Below are positions 1-5,173 of a stretch of 6,428 nt of DNA, piece by piece. This DNA comes from Thermodesulfobacteriota bacterium. GTDB lineage: Bacteria; Desulfobacterota; Thermodesulfobacteria; Thermodesulfobacteriales; Thermodesulfobacteriaceae. The notes below the pieces were generated by a model. The model was not told the DNA's origin and searched no databases. It saw only the letters and a list, made by a program, of their open reading frames with translations. How positions within the stretch are numbered: the stretch's first letter is position 1; each line of letters starts with the position of its first letter. The DNA lies in contig QNAZ01000050.1 in NCBI GenBank assembly GCA_003641645.1, positions 1 through 6,428 on the forward strand, in the 5' to 3' direction. The position numbers were made by a program, and so were the translations under genes.

Positions 1-153
1 AACTTTCTTCTCTTTTATTTTTTTTATTATTTTTTATTTTCTTCATTTAACTTTTTCTTTATTCATTTTTAAAAATTATGTTTATTATAAACTTTGAAAA
101 ACTGCATAATTTATACTTGACTTTCGGAAAAATTTTAATTATATAAAGTTAAT
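1..153. other. T-rich upstream intergenic region
   Basis: The first about 80 bases are almost pure T with scattered A and C on the plus strand. I see no GC-rich hairpin, RNA gene or recognisable coding sequence. The only supportable element is the promoter at 117-145. On the minus strand an ATG at 44-46 opens a Lys-rich frame that runs off the window edge, but it has no ribosome binding site and only 15 codons are visible. Confidence 0.5.
117..145 (+). promoter_or_regulatory. sigma-70-type promoter for the acylphosphatase-led operon
   Basis: A TTGACT box (117-122) is followed after a 17-nt spacer by TATATA (140-145), a good match to the housekeeping promoter in sequence and spacing. A transcript start about 7 nt after the -10 box would lie near 152, only about two bases before the ATG at 154. 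The message would then be leaderless or nearly so, which agrees with the absence of any Shine-Dalgarno sequence before that ATG. In DNA this AT-rich, chance matches are common, but the -35 box and the exact spacing support it. Confidence 0.55.
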
Positions 154-426
154 ATGAAAAGAGCACATGTTTTTATTTCTGGGAGAGTTCAAGGAGTATG
201 GTTTAGGTCTTATACACAAGCTGAAGCAAAAAAATTAGGAGTAAAAGGCTGGGTAAGAAATCTTCCTGATGGAAGAGTAGAAGCTGTTTTTGAAGGAGAA
301 GATGAAGCTATTGATAAAATGATTGCCTGGTGTCACAAAGGATCACCTTATTCTGAAGTAACTAAAGTAGAAGTCATAGAAGAACCTTATAAAGGTGAAT
401 TTACTGATTTTAAAATTCGTTATTAA
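154..426 (+). CDS. acyP: acylphosphatase
   Basis: A 90-residue acylphosphatase, the normal length for this small cytosolic enzyme, which hydrolyses the carboxyl-phosphate bond of acylphosphates. The family signature GRVQGVWFR lies at residues 10-18, where Arg18 is the catalytic phosphate-binding arginine. The second signature GWVRNLPDGRVE lies at 32-43, with Asn36 as the catalytic asparagine that positions the attacking water. The C-terminal FKIRY is a typical last strand. The ATG at 154 starts right at the first beta strand, and no earlier start fits the family. There is no Shine-Dalgarno sequence, and the predicted transcript start lies within a few bases of the ATG. It is the first gene of a co-directional cluster, with a 15-nt gap to the peptidase. 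Its cellular substrate cannot be read from the sequence. Confidence 0.96.
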   Translation: MKRAHVFISGRVQGVWFRSYTQAEAKKLGVKGWVRNLPDGRVEAVFEGEDEAIDKMIAWCHKGSPYSEVTKVEVIEEPYKGEFTDFKIRY

Positions 427-441
427 ATTTTTAATTCTAAA

Positions 442-1578
442 ATGATAGATCCAGATAGATTAGCTTTAGAATTTCAGAATCTTTTAATTATAGAAAGTCC
501 TTCTAAAAAAGAGGGAAAATTAGCTTACTACATAGCTGATATTTTTGAAGCTCTTGGATATAAATGTTTCTTTGATAGATCTGCAGAAAACACAGGTTCT
601 GAGGTAGGGAACCTTATAGTAAAAATTCCAGGCACAGTCCCTTCCAGTCCTATATTTTTCTGTGCCCATCTTGATACAGTTGGTCCTTGTGAAAATCCTA
701 AAATAATTTTTGATAAAGGTATTTATAGAAGTGATGGAAGAACTATTCTTGGAGCAGATGATAAATCGGGAATTGCAATTCTTATTGAAATTGCTAAAGT
801 TTTAAAGGAAAATATTTTTCCTCATCCCCCTATAGAATTTATCTTTACCACTTGTGAAGAGATAGGTCTTCTTGGAGCAAAATATTTAGATTATAATCTT
901 ATTGATGCTAATGAAGGTTTTGTGCTTGATAGTGAAAATCCAAGTGAGGTTATTAATGCTGCTCCATCTTCTTATCAATTTAAAATTGAAATAAAAGGAA
1001 AATCAGCTCATGCAGGTTTAGAACCAGAAAAAGGAATAAATGCTATTCATATCCTTTCTCAAATTTTAGCTGATCTTCCTTTTGGGAGGATTGATGAAGA
1101 AACTACCATGAATGTTGGAATTATAAAAGGCGGAAATTACATAAATATTGTTCCTGATTATGCAGAAGCTAAAGGAGAAATAAGAAGTCATAAAGAAGAA
1201 AAACTTTTAGAGTTGCAAAATTTGTTTCAAAATCAATTTGAAAAAATTATTTCCTCTTATCCTGTCAAAGATAAAAATCTTCCTTCTGGAAAAATAAGAT
1301 TTGAAAAAATTTTTAAAGCTTTTAATATTCCTTTAGACGATCCTATCTGTAAAGTAGTTCAAAAGGCTGGAGAAAAAGTTGGTTTAAATATTGTTTTTAA
1401 AAGAAAAGAAGGCGGCTCAGATGCCAATATTTTTAATGAAAATGGATTAAAATGTCTTATATTAGGAACTGGTATGCAAAAAGTGCATACTACAGAAGAA
1501 TTTATTGCTTTGAAAGATTTAATTATTACAGCTAATTTGGTTCTTGAAATTATAAAACTAAAAAGTGAAATGGTTTAA
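442..1578 (+). CDS. M20 family zinc metallopeptidase, PepT/YqjE-like
   Basis: A 378-residue cytosolic exopeptidase of the M20 family with the whole set of two-zinc ligand motifs. These are CAHLDT (74-79; His76 a ligand, Asp78 beside it), GADDKSG (104-110; bridging Asp), CEEIGLLG (138-145; catalytic Glu139 and Glu140), Asp163 in VLDSEN, and His349 in KVHTTEE near the C terminus. The segment GKSAHAG (186-192) lies in the inserted dimerisation (lid) domain, about residues 177-290. GGSDANIF at 324-331 is typical of the tripeptidase T-like branch. Length and motifs match the YqjE-like tripeptidase T group better than DapE or ArgE, but the substrate is not certain; aminotripeptidase activity is the best guess. 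There is no Shine-Dalgarno before the ATG, so translation may be coupled to acyP 15 nt upstream. Its end overlaps the next gene by 14 nt. Confidence 0.9.
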   Translation: MIDPDRLALEFQNLLIIESPSKKEGKLAYYIADIFEALGYKCFFDRSAENTGSEVGNLIVKIPGTVPSSPIFFCAHLDTVGPCENPKIIFDKGIYRSDGRTILGADDKSGIAILIEIAKVLKENIFPHPPIEFIFTTCEEIGLLGAKYLDYNLIDANEGFVLDSENPSEVINAAPSSYQFKIEIKGKSAHAGLEPEKGINAIHILSQILADLPFGRIDEETTMNVGIIKGGNYINIVPDYAEAKGEIRSHKEEKLLELQNLFQNQFEKIISSYPVKDKNLPSGKIRFEKIFKAFNIPLDDPICKVVQKAGEKVGLNIVFKRKEGGSDANIFNENGLKCLILGTGMQKVHTTEEFIALKDLIITANLVLEIIKLKSEMV

Positions 1579-2281
1579 AAATATTCTTAATTTCCTTTTT
1601 CCTGAAAACTGCAAAATTTGTCAAAGACCTCTCAATAAAAATGAAATCCTTGTTTGTTCAAAATGTTTTGATACTCTTCCTTTTATAAAAATTTATTGCC
1701 TTAAATGTGGAAATCCTTTAGATGAAACTCTTAAAGACTATTTAAAAAATGATAATATTTCCTATTGCAGTTATTGTGAAAAAAGAAAATTATACTTTGA
1801 TAAAGCAGTAGCTTGTTTCTTTTACAAATCTCCTGTTTCAAATTGGATAAATGAGGTAAAGTTTGGTAAAAATTTCTCCTTAGGATATAAATTAGGTATT
1901 CTTTTAAAAATAGTTTTAAAAAAAAAGATTCCAAAAGTTGATCTAACAATCCCTCTACCTTTATCTTCCAAAAGACTTAGAGAAAGAGGTTTTAACCAAA
2001 GTTTTTTGATTACTTGGGGCTTCTTAGGTAAAAAACCTTCTGAAAAGATTTTAAAACGCATTGTACACACTAAACCTCAAACAGAACTTTCCCAAAAAGA
2101 AAGATGGAAAAATGTTAAAAATGCTTTTTTAGCAAGTGAAGTGGTAAAAGATAAATCTATTTTGGTAATAGATGATGTAATGACAACAGGTGCCACTTTA
2201 AATGAGGCTGCTAAAGCTTTGAAAAAGAAAGGAGCAAGAAAAGTTTATGTAGCGAGTCTTGCAAGAAGTAGCTTAACTTAA
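1565..2281 (+). CDS. comF: ComF-type phosphoribosyltransferase family protein
   Basis: A 238-residue ComF/GntX-family protein, linked in other bacteria to uptake or processing of transforming DNA. The N-terminal part has paired cysteines C16-x2-C19, C31-x2-C34, C45-x2-C48 and C68-x2-C71, consistent with zinc binding. The C-terminal part is a phosphoribosyltransferase fold. It shows the family motif RERGFNQS (139-146), the TKPQTELSQKER segment (169-180), and the PRPP-binding loop VIDDVMTTGAT (201-211). The start is GTG at 1565, because an in-frame stop lies at 1559-1561 and the ATG at 1570 is in the peptidase frame. It overlaps the end of the peptidase gene by 14 nt without a Shine-Dalgarno, which suggests translational coupling. 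Length is normal. No competence genes are in the window, so its role here could be nucleotide salvage or DNA uptake; family assignment is firm, role is not. Confidence 0.92.
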   Translation: MKWFKNILNFLFPENCKICQRPLNKNEILVCSKCFDTLPFIKIYCLKCGNPLDETLKDYLKNDNISYCSYCEKRKLYFDKAVACFFYKSPVSNWINEVKFGKNFSLGYKLGILLKIVLKKKIPKVDLTIPLPLSSKRLRERGFNQSFLITWGFLGKKPSEKILKRIVHTKPQTELSQKERWKNVKNAFLASEVVKDKSILVIDDVMTTGATLNEAAKALKKKGARKVYVASLARSSLT

Positions 2282-2293
2282 AAAGAGCTAAAG

Positions 2294-3508
2294 ATGTTAA
2301 AAATAAGTCTTGTTCAGATGGAGGTTAAACACAATTTAGAAGACAATTTACAAAAAATTAAAGATTTTATCAAAATTGCTAAAGGTGACCTTGTTTTTTT
2401 CCCAGAACTTGCCTTAACAGGCTATAAATTTCCTTTTGATCTTTTCTCTCAAGAAAATATTAATAAGGCTCTCTTAGAGGTTCAAAAATTAACCAAAAAT
2501 TACAAAAAATATGTTTTATTAGGTGCCCCGCATTATGAAAAAAATAAAATTTATAATGCAGTTTATTCTATTTCTCCACAAAGCATAAAGGTTTTAGCAG
2601 AAAAATTTTTGCTTTTTCCTGAAATGGATAAAATCTTTTCTTCTGGTAAAAAAAGAAAATTTTTGGAGATAAATGGACTCAAAATAGGAATTATTATATG
2701 TTTTGAATTAAGAAGCCCTGAGGTTGCAAGAACTCTAATAAAGGAAGGGATGGATTTATTAGCAGTTTTTGCCCAATGGCCAAAAGCAAGAATAAAGCAT
2801 TGGGAAGCACTTCTTAAAGCAAGAGCTATAGAAAATCAAATATTTGTGGCAGGAGTAAATGCCATCTCTCAAATAGAAAATTTCATAATAGCAGGAAACT
2901 CTCTTAGCTTTTCTCCCTCTGGAGATGCTCTTAATAAAAAGTCAGAAAAAGAAGAAATTATAGAGATTTCTCTCCCTTTAAAACTGGAAAAATTGCTTTA
3001 TCCTATGAAAACTCCATGTTTAAGATTTTCTCATAAAATTAAAAGCTTAGATGAGCTTAAGTTTATCATTCAAAAAAGAAGGGAAAAAGGTCAAATTATG
3101 GTTTTTACAAATGGGTGTTTTGATATTTTACATGCTGGGCATATACATTATTTAAATTCTGCAAGGGCTTTAGGAGATTTTTTAGTAGTAGGATTAAATA
3201 GTGATAAATCTGTAAAAAAAATAAAAGGATTTCTAAGACCTATAAATTCTCAAGAAAAAAGAGCTTATACTTTAGCTGGTTTAGAATGTGTAGATTATAT
3301 TGTACTTTTTGATGAAGAGACTCCAGAAAGATTAATAAAAGCACTCAAACCAGATGTCCTTGTTAAAGGCGCTGATTGGGAAGAAGATAAAATCATAGGT
3401 GCAGATTTTGTTAAAAGTTATGGAGGGAAAGTAGAAAGAATCCCTATTAAGTTTAATACCTCTACTACTAAAATTATAGAAAAGATTTTAAAAATTTATA
3501 AAAATTAA
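2294..3508 (+). CDS. fusion: nitrilase-superfamily amidohydrolase + heptose-1-phosphate adenylyltransferase (RfaE2/HldE C-terminal type)
   Basis: A 404-residue two-domain protein. Residues 1-235 are a carbon-nitrogen hydrolase with the full catalytic triad: Glu38 in FFPELALTGY, Lys104 in AEKFLLFPE, and Cys136 in IIICFELRSPE. It also has the usual ARAIENQIFVAGVN segment (176-189). Residues about 245-404 are a cytidylyltransferase-fold domain with TNGCFDILHAGH (272-283; the HxGH nucleotide-binding motif), KKIKGFLRP (308-316), VKGADW (357-362) and STTKII (390-395). This pattern is that of the enzyme making ADP-heptose from heptose 1-phosphate for LPS core; its usual partner is the RfaE1 kinase, absent here. 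The hydrolase substrate cannot be deduced. Both domains keep their catalytic residues and the linker is short and open, so this looks like a real fusion. It starts 12 nt after comF with only a weak GAG as Shine-Dalgarno. Confidence 0.9.
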   Translation: MLKISLVQMEVKHNLEDNLQKIKDFIKIAKGDLVFFPELALTGYKFPFDLFSQENINKALLEVQKLTKNYKKYVLLGAPHYEKNKIYNAVYSISPQSIKVLAEKFLLFPEMDKIFSSGKKRKFLEINGLKIGIIICFELRSPEVARTLIKEGMDLLAVFAQWPKARIKHWEALLKARAIENQIFVAGVNAISQIENFIIAGNSLSFSPSGDALNKKSEKEEIIEISLPLKLEKLLYPMKTPCLRFSHKIKSLDELKFIIQKRREKGQIMVFTNGCFDILHAGHIHYLNSARALGDFLVVGLNSDKSVKKIKGFLRPINSQEKRAYTLAGLECVDYIVLFDEETPERLIKALKPDVLVKGADWEEDKIIGADFVKSYGGKVERIPIKFNTSTTKIIEKILKIYKN

Positions 3509-3816
3509 GCTATTTCATCAAGAAAATTTCTAATTATTGCACGAGCAATTTCTTTATTAGAAACATTATAAGTACCAGATTTGATTTGTGCTTTTATTTG
3601 AGTAACCTTTTCTTCTCTGATCTCAGGCATAGAAAGAGCCTTTTTAACTGCTTTTTCTACTAATTTTTGAGATGAAAGTTCTATTACTTCTGTTTGATTA
3701 GTTATATTTTTTTCTGGCTTTGTTGTTCCTACTTTTAGATTTTCTTCCTTTATTCTTGCTTCTTTTATATCTCTTAAATTTTCTATATTTTTTCCAGTAA
3801 TACCATTAATCTTCAT
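3505..3816 (-). CDS. flgM: FlgM, anti-sigma-28 factor of flagellar regulation
   Basis: A 103-residue FlgM homologue, of usual length. The N-terminal 45 residues are polar and probably disordered, as in the family. The C-terminal half carries the sigma-binding helices, with REEKVTQIKAQIKSGTYNVS (67-86), a close match to the conserved FlgM pattern of a helix, SGTY, and a final helix (87-101). FlgM binds FliA (sigma-28) in the cytosol and is exported through the finished hook-basal body, releasing late flagellar transcription. The gene stands alone, without flgN, flgK or flgL next to it in the window. Its stop codon overlaps the stop of the convergent fusion gene. The start ATG at 3814-3816 is preceded only by a weak GGGG (3827-3830). 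A sigma-28-type promoter lies just upstream, fitting the autoregulated expression known for flgM. Confidence 0.88.
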   Translation of the reverse strand: MKINGITGKNIENLRDIKEARIKEENLKVGTTKPEKNITNQTEVIELSSQKLVEKAVKKALSMPEIREEKVTQIKAQIKSGTYNVSNKEIARAIIRNFLDEIA

Positions 3817-3843
3817 TTTTATATTACCCCATTTTTTATTATT

Positions 3844-3870
3844 TAATCGGCATTTTTTAATTTTACTTTA
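3844..3870 (-). promoter_or_regulatory. sigma-28 (FliA) promoter of flgM
   Basis: On the minus strand TAAAGTAA (3863-3870) is followed by exactly 11 nt and then GCCGATTA (3844-3851). The enterobacterial FliA consensus is TAAAGTTT-N11-GCCGATAA, so this is 6 of 8 plus 7 of 8 with the exact spacing. The GCCGAT core is conspicuous in a stretch that is otherwise nearly all A and T. The start of transcription would fall about 20 nt before the flgM ATG. Confidence 0.85.
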
Positions 3871-3892
3871 ATAATTTTAAAATTTTTGTCAA
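3865..3892 (-). promoter_or_regulatory. possible second, sigma-70-type promoter for flgM
   Basis: A perfect TTGACA (3887-3892, minus strand) is followed after 16 nt by TAAAGT (3865-3870), a 4-of-6 match to TATAAT. The TAAAGT overlaps the -35 box of the sigma-28 promoter, so the two forms of RNA polymerase could not bind together. A basal plus a sigma-28 promoter would give low constant FlgM before hook completion and more afterwards. The -10 match is modest. Confidence 0.4.
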
Positions 3893-3904
3893 GTTTTTAA
3901 AAAT

Positions 3905-4384
3905 TTAATGTAAGGAAGGAATGTAAAGAGTATTACCTAATAAATCATTTAAGGTAATTTGTTGGTCAGTAATAATAGTAATGTTTATTATTAAATTATT
4001 CTCTATAATATTGTTTGAACCTGGAACCTGATTAATCTGAAAAACACCATTAGCTCCATTAAAGCCTCCTATTAAAGCAATACTTCTTACATTTGTTCCT
4101 GATACCGAGGCTACTGGATCTGCTGAAAAATTAGAATTACTATCTTCTTCTAATATACTAACACTATGTCCTAAATTGTCCCAGTAACCTGTAAAAACTA
4201 CCTGAAAATAAACTCCCATATAACCACCTCTTATTTCTTGTAAAAACTCTTCTTTTGCTAATTCAACAGTAGTAAAAATATTTTTTTCTTCAAATGCAAA
4301 CGATTTAGATAATCCTATACATAAAGTAAATAATAAAAGGAAACATATATATAAATTAATTTTCAAATTTATCTTTTTAAACAT
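3905..4384 (-). CDS. secreted protein with one degenerate Fap-like repeat, candidate minor fibre subunit
   Basis: A 159-residue protein of no family I can name. Residues 1-30 are a clear Sec signal peptide: a Lys-rich start, a hydrophobic core ICFLLLFTLCIG, and a likely cut after SFA. About 20 residues into the mature part, ELAKEEFLQEIRGG (41-54) resembles a double-glycine leader, the site type cut by C39 peptidases, and a C39 gene lies 23 nt upstream. Residues 110-135 align with the third repeat of the 387-residue protein (10 of 26 identical, sharing GSNN), preceded by ASVSG like ASLSG there. The rest is beta-prone, Asn-rich and ends in a hydrophobic tail. I infer a minor or nucleating subunit, or a processed adaptor, of the same extracellular structure. 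The start is fixed by a strong AGGAGGAG five bases before the ATG. Confidence 0.75.
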   Translation of the reverse strand: MFKKINLKINLYICFLLLFTLCIGLSKSFAFEEKNIFTTVELAKEEFLQEIRGGYMGVYFQVVFTGYWDNLGHSVSILEEDSNSNFSADPVASVSGTNVRSIALIGGFNGANGVFQINQVPGSNNIIENNLIINITIITDQQITLNDLLGNTLYIPSLH

Positions 4385-4389
4385 ATCAA

Positions 4390-4397
4390 CTCCTCCT
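4390..4397 (-). promoter_or_regulatory. strong ribosome binding site of the 159-residue protein
   Basis: AGGAGGAG on the minus strand, five bases before the ATG at 4382-4384, lies in the 23-nt gap after the C39 gene. It fixes the start codon and contrasts with the near absence of such sites in the plus-strand operon. Confidence 0.8.
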
Positions 4398-4407
4398 ATA
4401 AGTATCC

Positions 4408-5109
4408 CTAAGGTTTTATTTCAAAAGGCTGTCTTATAAAAAAAAGATCTGTAGTAATAGTGTCTCTTAAAGCCCAAATATTTTCTTTAGAAACTTCTTT
4501 ACTCTTAAGTTCCCATACTGTTTTTGAAGATTTTTTTCCAAAAACAGCAAGAAGAATATTATTCCAAGATTTTTTAAACTTTTCTATATTTATTACTTTA
4601 TGCCCATAAGCTGGATCTGCTAAAAATACTTTATTACCTCTTACACCTTTTAAAATTACAAAATGCTTATATCCATTTGTATCTAAAAGAATTATAGTAG
4701 GAATTTTTATCAAATGAAGCTTTTCAACAGGAACTTTATAACCCCCTGCTTTAAAACCAAATCTTTCTGCACTTTTCTTAAGATCTAACATTGAAAAGCC
4801 ACGAGCTTTAATCTTTTCAATCTCGCCATGTGTTAAAATATCTTTTATTATATCCTCTTCACTTATATTAAGGTTATAATAATATTTAAGTAGAGAGGCA
4901 AGAGCAGCACTACCACAACTAAGGTCATATTTTTGTTTTACAAGATTTTTAAAACGTAATTCTTTTATACTTAATACTCGCTTTTGAATATACACTCCAT
5001 TGAACCCTGTTTTAACTTCTACCTTTCCTGAATAAGCACCTTGAAACAGAAAAAAGCTTAAAAGAAAGAAACTCAAACTCAGATTTTTTATTATCTTCTT
5101 AAAAACCAT
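4408..5109 (-). CDS. secreted C39-family cysteine peptidase (FapD-like)
   Basis: A 233-residue stand-alone peptidase of family C39. Residues 1-27 form a signal peptide or N-terminal membrane anchor (KKIIKNL, then a Phe/Leu-rich core), so the enzyme acts outside the cytosol. The domain at about 50-193 holds the family residues: Gln59 for the oxyanion hole, nucleophile Cys65 in DLSCGSAAL (62-70), His149 in YKHFVILKG (147-155), and Asp165 in LADPAYGH (163-170). The usual ABC-transporter membrane and ATPase domains of bacteriocin exporters are absent, as in FapD of the Pseudomonas Fap amyloid operon. A charged tail (194-233) follows the domain. Its neighbours are a Fap-like repeat protein upstream and a secreted protein with a Gly-Gly motif downstream, both candidate substrates. 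The SD is AGGAG at 5120-5124, a rather long 10 nt from the ATG. C39 assignment is firm; substrate and FapD equivalence are inferred. Confidence 0.88.
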   Translation of the reverse strand: MVFKKIIKNLSLSFFLLSFFLFQGAYSGKVEVKTGFNGVYIQKRVLSIKELRFKNLVKQKYDLSCGSAALASLLKYYYNLNISEEDIIKDILTHGEIEKIKARGFSMLDLKKSAERFGFKAGGYKVPVEKLHLIKIPTIILLDTNGYKHFVILKGVRGNKVFLADPAYGHKVINIEKFKKSWNNILLAVFGKKSSKTVWELKSKEVSKENIWALRDTITTDLFFIRQPFEIKP

Positions 5110-5119
5110 TTTCTAAAAA

Positions 5120-5124
5120 CTCCT
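5120..5124 (-). promoter_or_regulatory. ribosome binding site of the C39 gene, abutting a terminator T-tract
   Basis: AGGAG on the minus strand lies 10 nt before the ATG at 5107-5109. It directly follows the T-rich run of the upstream hairpin, so a transcript stopping at the hairpin would lack it, and only read-through RNA could express the peptidase. Confidence 0.6.
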
Positions 5125-5150
5125 AAATAAAAATGGGGGCAAAAGCCCCC
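5125..5150 (-). terminator. intrinsic terminator or attenuator between repeat protein and C39 gene
   Basis: On the minus strand GGGGGC-TTTT-GCCCCC (5135-5150) forms a perfect six-pair all-GC stem with a four-base loop, followed by ATTTTTATTT (5125-5134). The shape is that of a rho-independent terminator, and such GC-rich runs are rare in this window. It lies 24 nt after the stop codon of the 387-residue gene. As no clear new promoter follows before the C39 gene, partial read-through is likely, giving more subunit than peptidase mRNA. Confidence 0.8.
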
Positions 5151-5173
5151 TTTACAATATTATTTAAATTTAC

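Noticed and set aside
1..46. Minus-strand Lys-rich frame starting at the ATG at 44-46 and leaving the window
   Set aside because: Only 15 codons are visible in near-homopolymeric A/T sequence, with no ribosome binding site and no recognisable motif; chance is the simpler explanation.
84..112. Minus-strand TATAAT at 84-89 as a divergent promoter
   Set aside because: No -35 box at 16-18 nt (AAATTA or TAAATT), and TATAAT occurs often by chance in this base composition.
1731..2070. Minus-strand open frames of 72 and 82 codons inside comF
   Set aside because: They lie opposite a well-supported gene, have no domain or ribosome binding site, and arise from the AT-rich codons of comF.
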